From: Polaromonas sp.
GTDB taxonomy: Bacteria; Pseudomonadota; Gammaproteobacteria; Burkholderiales; Burkholderiaceae_C
DNA: 40,491 nucleotides
Assembly (NCBI GenBank): GCA_028292745.1
Contig: JAQGLT010000096.1
Location: 1 to 40,491 of the forward strand
Direction of reading: 5' to 3'
The notes under the pieces are model-generated. The model did not search any database, was not told where the DNA came from, and was given only the letters and a program-made list of their open reading frames with translations. Shown piece after piece: positions 22,279-30,893 of the stretch (positions are counted from its first letter, which is position 1; each line of letters starts with the position of its first letter). The position numbers and the translations under genes are program-made.

Positions 22279-24717
22279 ATGCGACGCGCATCCCCCTCCA
22301 CTTTTATTCTTTGCCCGGTGGCGCATGCCGTCTCCCGGCTGGTGATGTTCAGCGCGCTGGGCTTGGCCGTGGCCGCGCCGGGCCGGGCGCAGGTGCAGGC
22401 CGGCCCGGAAGGGGCAGCCCCGCCGCTGGTGCTCCAGAGCTCGCCCATGCTTGCCGAGGAGGTGTCCAAAGCGCCTGGAGACGAGGGGCCGACATTCGTC
22501 TCGGGCGACCGCGTCTCAGGCCGGCCGGACCTGGAAACGGTGATCGAGGGCAATGCCGAACTGCGCCGGGGCGCCACCTCCATGCGCGCCGACCGCATCG
22601 AGTACTACCAGCCCGACGACCAGCTCAAAAGCACCGGCAATGTGCGCATCAACAGCGCCGGCAACCGGTTCGAGGGTCCGGCGCTCGAACTCAAGCTGGA
22701 CCGCTTCGAAGGGTTCTTCACCACCCCGCGCTACCATTTCTTGATGAACGGCGGCAACGGCCAGGCCGAGCGGGTCGATTTCATCGACGACAGGCATCTG
22801 AGCGCCCACCGCGCCAGCTACACCACCTGCGAGCGGCAGGACGAGGCCAGCTGGCGGCCGGCCTGGGAGCTGACGGCGACACGGGTTGACTTTGATCTGG
22901 ACAAAGAGATGGGCGTGGCGACCAATGCGGTCGTGCGCTTCAAGGAAGTGCCGATTTTTGCCTTTCCCCGGGTCAGCTTCCCCTTGAGCGACAAGCGCAA
23001 ATCGGGCTTTTTGCCGCCAACCCTGGGCCTGGGCTCCCTGAACGGCTTTGAATACCGCCAGCCTTATTACTTTGATATCGCGCCCAACCGGGACGCCACC
23101 TTTTCGCCGGGCATCATGAGCAAGCGCGGCGTGGACCTGGCCGGCGAATACCGCTATCTGGAGCCCAGCTACCGGGGCCAGGTGCAGGCCAACATTCTGC
23201 CCGGCGACAAGCTGCGCAACCGCGACCGCTGGTCGTATTCGCTGCAGCACCTCGGCGCGATCGACACCGGGCTGCCGTCCATCGGCGCGCTCGGGCTCAA
23301 CCTGAACCTGAACCGGGTCAGCGACAACGACTACTGGCGCGATTTTCCGGTGACCACCGGCCTGGTGACGCAGCGGCTGCTGAACCAGGACGCCACGCTT
23401 TCCTGGAGCCGCGGGTACTTTTCCTCGTCGGTGCGGGCCATCAAGTGGCAAACCCTGCAGGATATCAACGCCCCTATCATTCCGCCCTATGACCGGTTGC
23501 CGCAGATCAGCGCCGCCTACACCCGCGTCGACGCCCCGCTGCTGGGCCGGGGCAGCGGGTTCGACTGGTCCGCCGAGGCGGACATCACCCGGTTTTCAGC
23601 CGACCAGAACCTGACGCGCCAGCCCAACGGCAACCGGGCCCTGGCCCGGCTTCAAGTCAGCCGGCCCTGGATCGCGCCGTGGGGCTATGTCACGCCCAAG
23701 GCGCAGCTGCATGCCACCAGCTACCAGTTCGAATCCCCCCTGGCCAACGGCGCGACCTCGGCCTCGCGTGTGGTTCCCACCTTCAGCCTGGACAGCGGCC
23801 TGCAGTTTGAACGCGACGCCAAGGTGCTGGGCCGCAGCTTCACCCAGACGCTGGAGCCGCGGGCGTTCTACGTGCGCACGCCGTTTCGCGACCAAAGCTA
23901 CCTGCCCAACTACGACAGCGGCGCCAACAGCTTCAACTTTGCCACGGTCTTCACCGAAAACGCATTTGTCGGCAATGACCGCATAGCGGACGCCAACCTG
24001 CTCACATTGGGCCTGACATCGCGCCTGATCGATCCGGCCACAGGCGCCGAGGCCGTGCGGCTGGGCATTGCGCAGCGCTTGCGGTTTGGCGACCAGCAGG
24101 TCAGCCTGCCGCCGCTGGGCACCACGCCCGTGCCCGGCGCCTTGCCGGTGACCGACCGCGTCAGCGATCTGCTGGTGGGCGCCTCGGTCAACTGGGTGCC
24201 GCAGTGGTCGTTTGACGGCACGGTGCAGTACAACCCCAAGATCAAGCAGTCCGAGCTGGCGTCCATCGGCGTGCGCTACAACCCGAGCAGCTACCGCACC
24301 ATCAGCGCCGCCTTGCGCCGCCAGCGCAACATCAGCGAACAGATCGACGTCGGCTGGCAGTGGCCGATCAATGACCTGTGGGGCGACCGGGGCCAGGACC
24401 TCGGGGCGGGCCGGGGCCAGGGCGGCGGCCGCTACTACTCCGTCGGCCGCCTGAACTACAGCACGCTGGAGAAAAAACTGGTGGATGCGGTGGTCGGCAT
24501 TGAGTACGATGGCTGCTGCTGGATCGGGCGCGTTGTGCTGCAGCGTTCGCAAAACAGCACGGCAGCCTCCAACACCCGGATTTTGTTCCAGCTCGAAATG
24601 GTCGGTTTTTCCCGCATTGGCGCCAGCCCGACCGAAACGCTCAAAACCAATGTGCCGCGTTACCAGTTCCTTCGCGACACCATCAGCCCCCCCAGCCGTT
24701 TCACCACTTATGACTAA
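22279..24717 (+). CDS. lptD: LPS-assembly protein LptD
   Basis: Outer-membrane beta-barrel that, with LptE, inserts lipopolysaccharide into the outer leaflet. The 812-residue precursor has a signal sequence (about residues 1-37, ending GRAQ). An LptA-like periplasmic domain follows (about 75-180, with AELRRGATSMRADRIEYYQP and STGNVRINSAGNRFEGPALE), then a long barrel domain rich in aromatic alternation. A periplasmic cysteine occurs in SYTTCERQD, and the conserved Cys-Cys pair in EYDGCCWIGRVVLQR near the C-terminus provides the disulfide-forming residues of the family. The gene starts 103 bp from the divergent amgK, and its stop overlaps the surA start by 8 nt, so lptD and surA are translationally coupled. 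A later ATG (residue 23) would shorten the signal peptide and cannot be excluded. Confidence 0.95.
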   Translation: MRRASPSTFILCPVAHAVSRLVMFSALGLAVAAPGRAQVQAGPEGAAPPLVLQSSPMLAEEVSKAPGDEGPTFVSGDRVSGRPDLETVIEGNAELRRGATSMRADRIEYYQPDDQLKSTGNVRINSAGNRFEGPALELKLDRFEGFFTTPRYHFLMNGGNGQAERVDFIDDRHLSAHRASYTTCERQDEASWRPAWELTATRVDFDLDKEMGVATNAVVRFKEVPIFAFPRVSFPLSDKRKSGFLPPTLGLGSLNGFEYRQPYYFDIAPNRDATFSPGIMSKRGVDLAGEYRYLEPSYRGQVQANILPGDKLRNRDRWSYSLQHLGAIDTGLPSIGALGLNLNLNRVSDNDYWRDFPVTTGLVTQRLLNQDATLSWSRGYFSSSVRAIKWQTLQDINAPIIPPYDRLPQISAAYTRVDAPLLGRGSGFDWSAEADITRFSADQNLTRQPNGNRALARLQVSRPWIAPWGYVTPKAQLHATSYQFESPLANGATSASRVVPTFSLDSGLQFERDAKVLGRSFTQTLEPRAFYVRTPFRDQSYLPNYDSGANSFNFATVFTENAFVGNDRIADANLLTLGLTSRLIDPATGAEAVRLGIAQRLRFGDQQVSLPPLGTTPVPGALPVTDRVSDLLVGASVNWVPQWSFDGTVQYNPKIKQSELASIGVRYNPSSYRTISAALRRQRNISEQIDVGWQWPINDLWGDRGQDLGAGRGQGGGRYYSVGRLNYSTLEKKLVDAVVGIEYDGCCWIGRVVLQRSQNSTAASNTRILFQLEMVGFSRIGASPTETLKTNVPRYQFLRDTISPPSRFTTYD

Positions 24718-26140
24718 ACACTGCTTTTTCACCGCCTGTTCCACGGCCCGGCCGCTGGCCGCTGCGCTGGTGCTCGTCGTTGTCCTGCCCCTGGCGACCG
24801 CGCAGGCCCAGCTGGTCCGGCCTTCGGCCGCGCCGCGCCTGGCGCTGCCGGCCGCTTCCGGCACGGCCCCAGGGCCGCGCCCAGGCGCTCCCGTCCAGCA
24901 GCAGGCCGACTTCATCGTGGCCGTGGTCAATTCCGAGCCCATCACCAACAGCGAGGTGCGCGCCAGGCTTTTGCGCACCGAACAGCAGCTGCAGCAGCAG
25001 GGCATCGCGCTGCCGCCCCGCAGCGAGCTGCTGCCGCAGCTGATCGAGCGGATGATCAGTGACAAGGCACAACTCCAGGCCGCGCAGGAGTCAGGCTTGA
25101 AGGTCGACGACAACGCGGTGGAAGGCGCCGTGCAGGCAGTGGCCCGGCAGAACCAGGTGTCGGTCGATGAACTGCGCCGCCGCCTGCAGGCCGACGGCAT
25201 TGACTATGCGCAGTTCCGCGCGGAAATCCGCAACGAGCTGCTCGTCACCCGCCTGCGCCAGCGCGAAGTGGACGCCCGCGTGACGGTCAGCGAGCAGGAG
25301 ATCGATGCCTATCTGCGCGAGCAGCAAGGCCAGGCCGGCACGGCCGCTGCGGCGCCGGCAGCGTTGAATCTGGGGGAGATTCTGGTGGCGGTGCCTGAAA
25401 ATGCCACGCCCGAGCAGGTGGCGAGCCTGGAGGTCAAGGCCCAGCAGGTGCTCGAACGCGCCCGCGCCGGGGCCGATTTCGCGGCGCTGGCGAGTGAAGT
25501 CTCCGCGTCGGCATCGCGCAGCAACGGCGGCCAGATGGGGCTGCGCGGCGCCGACCGCTATCCGCCCCTGTTTGTCGAGGCGACGCAAAACATCAAAGCG
25601 GGCGGCCTGGCCGGCCCGGTGCGCAGCGGCGCCGGTTTTCACATCCTCAAGGTGATTGAAAAGCGCCAGGGCGGCGGCCTGCCCGATGCCGTCATCACCC
25701 AGACCCATGCGCGCCACATCCTGCTTCGGCTGACGCCCCAGCTCAGCGAGGCTGCGGCGGTTGAAAAGCTGGCCGGGTTCAAAAAACGCATCGTGGCGGG
25801 GCAGGCCGACTTTGCCGCGCTGGCGCGCGAAAACAGCCAGGACGCTTCCGCCAAAGAGGGCGGCGATCTGGGCTGGGTCAGCCAGGGCGCTTTTGTGCCT
25901 GAATTTGAAAAGGCCATGAATGCGCTGGCACCCAAGCAGATTTCGGACCCGCTGGTGTCGCGTTTCGGCGTTCATCTGGTGCAGGTGCTCGAACGCCGCG
26001 AAGCACCGGTTTCGCCGCGCGAGCAGCGCGAGATGGTGCGCGGCGTGCTGCGCGAGAAAAAGCAGAATGAGGCGTATGCCCGCTGGGCCGAGGATGTTCG
26101 GGGCCGGGCCTATGTCGAGTTTCGCGAACCGCCGCAGTGA
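24710..26140 (+). CDS. surA: Periplasmic chaperone/peptidyl-prolyl isomerase SurA
   Basis: Periplasmic chaperone that escorts outer-membrane proteins, LptD being a well-known client. The 476-residue precursor begins with a signal peptide (ending ATAQAQ at about residue 34). After a Pro/Ala-rich stretch comes the SurA N-domain (DFIVAVVNSEPITNSEVRAR). Two parvulin domains follow: the first at about residues 215-310 (including LNLGEILVAVPENAT and GPVRSGAGFHILKVIEKR), the second at about 325-425 (QTHARHILLRLTP and FGVHLVQVLERRE). The ATG at 24710 overlaps the lptD stop by 8 nt; the frame is open further upstream only as a shadow of lptD. The pdxA gene found between surA and rsmA in E. coli is absent; a dispersed repeat fills the 124-bp space to rsmA. 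Confidence 0.95.
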   Translation: MTKHCFFTACSTARPLAAALVLVVVLPLATAQAQLVRPSAAPRLALPAASGTAPGPRPGAPVQQQADFIVAVVNSEPITNSEVRARLLRTEQQLQQQGIALPPRSELLPQLIERMISDKAQLQAAQESGLKVDDNAVEGAVQAVARQNQVSVDELRRRLQADGIDYAQFRAEIRNELLVTRLRQREVDARVTVSEQEIDAYLREQQGQAGTAAAAPAALNLGEILVAVPENATPEQVASLEVKAQQVLERARAGADFAALASEVSASASRSNGGQMGLRGADRYPPLFVEATQNIKAGGLAGPVRSGAGFHILKVIEKRQGGGLPDAVITQTHARHILLRLTPQLSEAAAVEKLAGFKKRIVAGQADFAALARENSQDASAKEGGDLGWVSQGAFVPEFEKAMNALAPKQISDPLVSRFGVHLVQVLERREAPVSPREQREMVRGVLREKKQNEAYARWAEDVRGRAYVEFREPPQ

Positions 26141-26257
26141 TCCCCACGCTTGTCACTTCGTGTGCTGCGCTGCTCCCCGAGGGGGCTGCTGCGCCTGCGG
26201 CCCGGCAAAGCCGGTTCCGCGGCCCTGACTGGCCGAGACGGGGCGCCTCTATGGCTA
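26141..26257 (+). repeat. Two-hairpin dispersed repeat, copy B, directly after surA
   Basis: Starts at the base after the surA stop and ends just before the rsmA start codon. It contains the CCCC-GAG-GGGG hairpin and CCGGC-AAA-GCCGG. It is in inverted orientation to the copy inside rsmA (26570-26703). Confidence 0.85.
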
Positions 26258-26264
26258 GCGTCGC

Positions 26265-27200
26265 ATGAAGCACATTCCACGCAAACGCTTCGGTCAGCAT
26301 TTTTTGACCGACCGGCTGGTCATCGAAAACATTGTCGACGCGATTGCGCCGCAGCCGGGCCAGCCGATGGTCGAGATCGGGCCCGGCCTGGCGGCCATGA
26401 CGCGGCCGCTGGTGGCGCGGCTCGGGCACCTGACGGTGATCGAGCTGGACCGCGACCTGGCGCACCAGCTGCGCTCGCATCCGCAACTGACCGTGATCGA
26501 ATCCGATGTGCTGCGGGTTGATTTCAGGCAGCTGGCGGAGCAGATGAGGCCAGAGGTGCCGAAAGCGAAAAGCCACGAGGCGATGGGCTCAGCCCCTTCC
26601 GCCCAGCCAGGGCCGCGGGACCGGCTTTACCGGACCGCAGGCGCAGCAGCCCCCACGGGGGGCAGCGAAGCACGCGAAGCGGGGAGCGTGGGGGCTCCCA
26701 AGCTGCGCGTGGTCGGCAACCTCCCGTACAACATTTCCACACCCATCCTGTTTCATCTGCTCGATGCGGTCGAGGTGATCGAAGACCAGCATTTCATGCT
26801 GCAAAAAGAAGTCATCGACCGCATGGTCGCCGCCCCCTCGACCAGCGACTACGGCCGGCTCAGCGTGATGCTGCAGTGGCGCTATGCGATGGAAAACGTG
26901 CTGCATGTGCCGCCGCAGAGCTTTGATCCGCCGCCGCGCGTGGACAGCGCCATCGTGCGCATGGTGCCGCATGCCGAGCCAGTGCAGCTCGATGTCAAGC
27001 TGCTGAGCGAGCTGGTGCGGGTGGCGTTCAGCCAGCGCCGCAAGCTGCTGCGCCACACGCTGGGGCAGTGGCTGGAGCGGCATGAATTTTCGGGGCTGTT
27101 CGATGTCAGGCGGCGCGCCGAGGAGGTGCCCGTGGCCGAGTACCTGGCGCTGGCGCAGCAGGTCCAGGCGGCGCGGCTTGAAAAGCCTATTGCGCTATAA
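26265..27200 (+). CDS. rsmA: 16S rRNA dimethyladenosine transferase RsmA (KsgA) with an inserted peptide
   Basis: Dimethylates A1518 and A1519 of 16S rRNA late in small-subunit assembly. Family motifs are clear: [10 protein letters not shown] (residues 7-16), [11 protein letters not shown] (motif I), the acidic [25 protein letters not shown] (motif IV, from 151), [10 protein letters not shown] and [11 protein letters not shown]. At 311 residues it is some 40 longer than usual. Residues about 95-145, immediately before the catalytic NLPY, have no counterpart in the family. They are encoded by a dispersed repeat (26570-26703) and read ...[20 protein letters not shown].... In E. coli the flanks are adjacent (ELAEKMGQPLRVFGNLPY). 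The frame and all catalytic motifs remain intact, so the enzyme is probably functional. It is the last gene of the lptD-surA-rsmA block; a strong terminator follows at 27254. Confidence 0.94.
   Translation: MKHIPRKRFGQHFLTDRLVIENIVDAIAPQPGQPMVEIGPGLAAMTRPLVARLGHLTVIELDRDLAHQLRSHPQLTVIESDVLRVDFRQLAEQMRPEVPKAKSHEAMGSAPSAQPGPRDRLYRTAGAAAPTGGSEAREAGSVGAPKLRVVGNLPYNISTPILFHLLDAVEVIEDQHFMLQKEVIDRMVAAPSTSDYGRLSVMLQWRYAMENVLHVPPQSFDPPPRVDSAIVRMVPHAEPVQLDVKLLSELVRVAFSQRRKLLRHTLGQWLERHEFSGLFDVRRRAEEVPVAEYLALAQQVQAARLEKPIAL
26570..26703 (-). repeat. Two-hairpin dispersed repeat, copy C, in frame inside rsmA
   Basis: Reverse-oriented copy. The hairpin GCCCCC-ACG-GGGGGC is at 26649-26663, and a CCGG...CCGG segment with a TTTA-containing loop lies at about 26621-26633. 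It encodes about 45 extra residues of RsmA in the same frame as the SulP copy. Confidence 0.88.
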
Positions 27201-27253
27201 CTATAGGAGCTAAAGGCACCCGCCACATAAGCGCTGAAGCCTGATTTGATCGT
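27199..27253 (+). repeat. AGCTAT/ATAGC-family repeat after rsmA
   Basis: ACTATAGGAGCTAAAGGCAC, then GCGCTGAAGCCTGATTTGAT, follow the rsmA stop codon and lead straight into the terminator. It is a diverged member; the block GCGCTnnAGnCTGATTTGAT is the recognisable part. Confidence 0.45.
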
Positions 27254-27281
27254 AAAAAAGCCCGCAATCGCGGGCTTTTTT
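27254..27281 (+). terminator. Intrinsic terminator of the lptD-surA-rsmA unit
   Basis: GCCCGC (27260-27265), loop AATC, GCGGGC (27270-27275), followed by six T and preceded by six A that can extend the stem. It is nearly symmetric, so it could also stop minus-strand transcripts coming from the ribonuclease/barstar genes. Confidence 0.93.
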
Positions 27282-27304
27282 GAGCGCACCTGAAATGAGG
27301 GATT

Positions 27305-27394
27305 TCAGGCGGCTGCGAGCCAGTAGCTGGCGTTGAATGGACTGCTCATGCGCAGCGCCAGTGGCGACACGTCGAGTAGTTTGTCTGTCGGCAT
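27305..27394 (-). CDS. Candidate 29-residue small protein downstream of the barstar gene
   Basis: The ATG at 27392-27394 is preceded by AAGGTGAT, a strong Shine-Dalgarno match, at about 6-7 nt. The product starts MPTDKLLDVSPLALRM and ends NASYWLAAA. The same frame is open back to a GTG at 27490, inside the end of the barstar gene, which would give 61 residues by overlapping translation. The composition is protein-like with a hydrophobic C-terminus. I do not recognise it. It would be the third gene of the ribonuclease-barstar operon; alternatively it is the tail of a decayed gene. Confidence 0.35.
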   Translation of the reverse strand: MPTDKLLDVSPLALRMSSPFNASYWLAAA

Positions 27395-27468
27395 CGGTTC
27401 ATCACCTTCTGCAACGACTTGCTGGGCCTCATTCGCCCGATCCCCTTGGCCAATGTCTGGGGAGCGGG

Positions 27469-27924
27469 CTACAGAAAAGAATAGAAGCACCTGAACGGTA
27501 TCTTGCGATCCGCCCAGTAGTCGGCTGCATCCCTGAAGATGTCGAGCAGCTGCTCGCGCGCTTCCTTGTCAAACTTGGCATGGGCGGGAATCTGTTCCAG
27601 CACCACGATAAAGCCGGGCTGAGGTCCCGACTTGTGAACCATGTCCGTCATGCAGTCGTACAAGGCATCAAAGTTCTTGCCAAAGTGCGCCGGGAAGGTG
27701 TACTGGGCCGCGATCATGTCCAGAATGTCCTGTTTGCTCTGGGCATTGCCCAGGTTGGCATACAGAAAATGCTGGTTCAGTTTCGTGGCCGCGTTTTGCA
27801 ACTCCGGCACACGAAAGGCACGTATGGACTGCACAATGTTGGGCCGAATGCCCTTCAAAGGTGTTTCGTCGTCCTTACGAAGTGGTGTTTCCATCTCCGC
27901 TTCTCTTTCTCTTAAGTCAAACAT
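27469..27924 (-). CDS. Barstar-family ribonuclease inhibitor
   Basis: A 151-residue protein whose middle, AAQYTFPAHFGKNFDALYDC (residues 72-91), matches the barnase-binding helix region of barstar (YYGENLDALWDCLT in Bacillus). Asp86 and Asp90 correspond to the two aspartates that plug the ribonuclease active site. The remainder, with FIVVLEQIP as the central strand and LLDIFRDAADYW as the following helix, fits the fold. There is a 50-residue N-terminal extension not found in classical barstar. The ATG at 27922-27924 is used; a later ATG (27894) with upstream GAGAAG is possible. The gene begins 22 bp after the ribonuclease stop, so inhibitor and enzyme are co-transcribed. The inhibitor has no signal peptide and would protect the cytoplasm from its own ribonuclease. 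Confidence 0.9.
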   Translation of the reverse strand: MFDLREREAEMETPLRKDDETPLKGIRPNIVQSIRAFRVPELQNAATKLNQHFLYANLGNAQSKQDILDMIAAQYTFPAHFGKNFDALYDCMTDMVHKSGPQPGFIVVLEQIPAHAKFDKEAREQLLDIFRDAADYWADRKIPFRCFYSFL

Positions 27925-27946
27925 CAAAATAAAACCACCGTTTTAG

Positions 27947-28375
27947 TTAGTGAACGATCCGGCGAAAACTCGCATAGTGATCGTCCGTGTAAAAGCAGGC
28001 ATCGGGTGCGGACGGCTGCAGCCCGCCACACACGATGCGCCGGGCTCCGCGGCTACGCTCCCCGGGGGTCCTGACGGTGTATTCACGGTAGTAGGCGCGA
28101 GGGTGGGCGGGAAGCAGCCGTTCCCGGTTGCCAAATACCACGCCATCCTTGTCGTGCCTGAAAGGGCCGCCCTGGTGAATCAGCGTCAACACGCTGCGTG
28201 CCTGGGGCGGCAACTGATCTATGGCCACAGCGTCCGGAGCAGCAGCTGGCGCGAACCAGCTTTTTGCCTGCACGTTGCCAGCATGAAGACCTGCCGCACC
28301 AATCAGGACAGCCGAAAACGCCAGCAGCACCGTTGCGCCAATTCGGCGCCAGTGACTCCACCGGTTGCACAACAT
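27947..28375 (-). CDS. Secreted guanyl-specific ribonuclease (N1/T1, RNase Sa-like)
   Basis: A 142-residue precursor with a signal peptide (RRIGATVLLAFSAVLIGAAG, cleavage near residue 37). The mature domain follows the microbial N1/T1 ribonuclease pattern: LPPQARSVLTLIHQGGPF (helix and first strand), DGVVFGNRERLLP (guanine-recognition loop), AYYREYTVRTPG with the catalytic base Glu98, RGARRIVCGG with the catalytic arginine (112 or 113), and YTDDHYASFRRIV with the catalytic acid His133. Cys116 and Cys127 could form the disulfide seen in RNase Sa. The enzyme would degrade extracellular or competitor RNA. The barstar-type gene follows at 22 bp, a linked toxin/immunity-like pair. There is no delivery domain (PAAR, Rhs, CdiA), so simple secretion is the likely route. 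The ATG at 28373-28375 has AAAGG upstream. Confidence 0.9.
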   Translation of the reverse strand: MLCNRWSHWRRIGATVLLAFSAVLIGAAGLHAGNVQAKSWFAPAAAPDAVAIDQLPPQARSVLTLIHQGGPFRHDKDGVVFGNRERLLPAHPRAYYREYTVRTPGERSRGARRIVCGGLQPSAPDACFYTDDHYASFRRIVH

Positions 28376-28562
28376 GAAAACTACCTTTCTTGAACCCAGC
28401 GATAACCGGTCGAATTGCCGGGTTAACCCTTAAATTTCAAGAGGGGTAGTTTGCCGCATGTGCATCAAAAACGCAAGCGATTGCTGAAAATTTAGGCATT
28501 AAACCCAAGGCATGCGCGGCCTTTCGTGAGAAGCCGCCCCGCCTGCCCGCGCCCCGGCTGCT

Positions 28563-30893
28563 TTAACGGCTGGCGTTGGCGTCCGCTACCGTGAGCGCGG
28601 TCATGTTGACAATGCGCCTCACGGTGGCAGTGGGTGTCAGGATGTGCATCGGCTTGTTGGCGCCCAGGAGCACCGGACCGATCGCAATATTGCCGCCTGC
28701 TGCGGTCTTGAGCAGGTTGTAGGAAATGTTGGCGGCGTCGATGTTGGGCAGCACCAGGAGATTGGCCTCGCCGCTCAAGGTGCTGTTAGGCATGATCAGC
28801 CCCCGGGCCGACGGGTCCAGCGCCACGTCGCCGTGCATTTCGCCATCGACTTCCAGCCACGGCGTCTGCTCGCGCAGCAGGTCGAGCGTGCGGCGCATCT
28901 TCAGCGCGCTCGGATGGCTGGACGAGCCGAAATTGGAATGCGACAGCAGCGCCGCCTTGGGCTTGATGCCGAAGCGCATCATTTCCTCGGCCGCCATGGT
29001 GGTGATCTCGGCCAGCTGCTCGGCCGTCGGGTCGTAGTTCACATGGGTGTCGAGCAAAAACACCTGCCGGCCCGGCAGCATCAGCCCGTTCATGCAGGCA
29101 TAGGTGTTGACGCCTTCGCGCCTGCCGATCACCTGGTCCAGGTAGGTCAAGTGGTGGGCGGTGGTGCCCCAGGTGCCGCAGATCAGGCCATCGACATCGC
29201 CCTTGTGCAGCAGCATGCCGGCGATCAGGGTCAGGCGGCGGCGCATCTCGATCTTGGCCATCTGCACCGTCACGCCCTTGCGCTCGGTGATGCGGTGGTA
29301 GGTCTGCCAGAAATCGCGGTAGCGGTGGTCCTGCTCGACATTGACCACGTCATAGTCCAGCTCCTCCTTCAGCCGCAGGCCGAACTTCTCGATCCGCTGG
29401 GCAATGATGGCTGGGCGGCCGATCAGCGTCGGCCGGGCCAGGCCTTCGTCGACCACGATCTGGCAGGCGCGCAGCACGCGTTCTTCCTCGCCTTCGGCAT
29501 AGGCGATGCGCTTGCGGCTGGCGGCCTTGGCGGCGGTGAAGATCGGCTTCATGATGGTGCCGGAGGCATAGACGAAGCTCTGCAGCCGCTCGCGGTACTG
29601 GGCCATGTCCTGAATCGGCCGCAGCGCCACGCCGCTGTCGGCCGCCGCCTGGGCCACCGCCGGCGCGATCTTCATCATCAGGCGCGGATCGAACGGCTTG
29701 GGAATCAGGTACTCGGGGCCGAACGACAGCTTTTCGCCGACATAGGCCGCGGCCACGACTTCGCTCTGCTCGGCCTGCGCCAGCTCGGCAATCGCATGCA
29801 CCGCGGCAATTTCCATCTCGATGGTGATGGTGGAGGCGCCCGCATCGAGCGCGCCCCGGAAAATGTACGGAAAGCACAGCACGTTGTTGACCTGATTCGG
29901 GTAGTCGGTGCGGCCTGTCGCCATGATGGCGTCATCGCGCACCGATTTGACGTCTTCGGGCGATATCTCCGGGTTCGGATTGGCCAGCGCAAAAATGATC
30001 GGCCGCGCCGCCATCTTGGCCACCATGTGTTTTTTCAGCACGCCGCCGGCCGACAGGCCCAGGAAGATGTCCGCGCCTTCGATGACCTCGTTCAGCGTGC
30101 GGGCCGAGGTCGGCTGGGCAAATTGCAGCTTGTCATCGTCCATCAGTTCGGTGCGGCCTTCATAGACCACGCCGGCCAGGTCGGTCACGAAAATGTTTTC
30201 GCGCGGAATGCCCAGTTTGAGCAGCAGGCCCAGGCAGGCCAGGGCGGCGGCGCCCGCGCCCGAGGCCACCAGCTTGACCTGTTTCGGGTCCTTGCCGGCC
30301 ACCTTGAGCGCATTGATCATGGCCGCGCCGACGGTGATGGCCGTGCCGTGCTGGTCGTCGTGGAACACCGGAATCTTCATGCGCCTGCGCAATTCGCGCT
30401 CGACATAAAAGCAGTCCGGCGCCTTGATGTCCTCCAGGTTGATGGCGCCGAAGGTCGGCTCCAGCGAGGCGATGATATCGACCAGCTTGGCCGGGTCTTT
30501 CTCGTCGATCTCGATGTCGAACACATCGATGCCGGCGAACTTCTTGAACAGCACGCCCTTGCCCTCCATCACCGGCTTGGAGGCCAGCGGGCCGATGTCG
30601 CCCAGGCCCAGCACCGCCGTGCCGTTGGTGATGACGGCCACCAGGTTGCCCCGGCTGGTGTACTTGAAGGCCGCGTTCGGGTCCTTGACGATTTCCTCGC
30701 AGGGCGCGGCCACGCCGGGCGAATAGGCCAGCGCCAGGTCGCGCTGGTTCGTCAGCTGCTTGGTCGCGGCAATGGCGATCTTGCCGGGCTTGGGAAACTC
30801 ATGGTATTCAAGGGCGGCGCGGCGCAGTTCGGCGCGTTTTTCGTCGCGCTCGGTGTCGGCATCAGGGGGCGTCGCAGCGGATGGGGTGAGCAT
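28563..30893 (-). CDS. maeB: NADP-dependent malic enzyme, MaeB type
   Basis: Oxidative decarboxylation of malate to pyruvate, yielding NADPH for biosynthesis. The 776-residue chain is the large bacterial hybrid form. The malic-enzyme part (about residues 20-440) has [34 protein letters not shown] and the Rossmann region [22 protein letters not shown]-terminal phosphotransacetylase-like domain (about 445-776) is thought to sense acetyl-CoA rather than catalyse. The frame is open 54 codons further upstream, but the ATG at 30891-30893 directly follows GGAGACC and starts a normal family N-terminus. A TACAAT on the minus strand near 30954-30959 may be its -10 box. It is a single-gene unit, divergent from the SPFH cluster. 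Length and domain order are typical. Confidence 0.96.
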   Translation of the reverse strand: MLTPSAATPPDADTERDEKRAELRRAALEYHEFPKPGKIAIAATKQLTNQRDLALAYSPGVAAPCEEIVKDPNAAFKYTSRGNLVAVITNGTAVLGLGDIGPLASKPVMEGKGVLFKKFAGIDVFDIEIDEKDPAKLVDIIASLEPTFGAINLEDIKAPDCFYVERELRRRMKIPVFHDDQHGTAITVGAAMINALKVAGKDPKQVKLVASGAGAAALACLGLLLKLGIPRENIFVTDLAGVVYEGRTELMDDDKLQFAQPTSARTLNEVIEGADIFLGLSAGGVLKKHMVAKMAARPIIFALANPNPEISPEDVKSVRDDAIMATGRTDYPNQVNNVLCFPYIFRGALDAGASTITIEMEIAAVHAIAELAQAEQSEVVAAAYVGEKLSFGPEYLIPKPFDPRLMMKIAPAVAQAAADSGVALRPIQDMAQYRERLQSFVYASGTIMKPIFTAAKAASRKRIAYAEGEEERVLRACQIVVDEGLARPTLIGRPAIIAQRIEKFGLRLKEELDYDVVNVEQDHRYRDFWQTYHRITERKGVTVQMAKIEMRRRLTLIAGMLLHKGDVDGLICGTWGTTAHHLTYLDQVIGRREGVNTYACMNGLMLPGRQVFLLDTHVNYDPTAEQLAEITTMAAEEMMRFGIKPKAALLSHSNFGSSSHPSALKMRRTLDLLREQTPWLEVDGEMHGDVALDPSARGLIMPNSTLSGEANLLVLPNIDAANISYNLLKTAAGGNIAIGPVLLGANKPMHILTPTATVRRIVNMTALTVADANASR

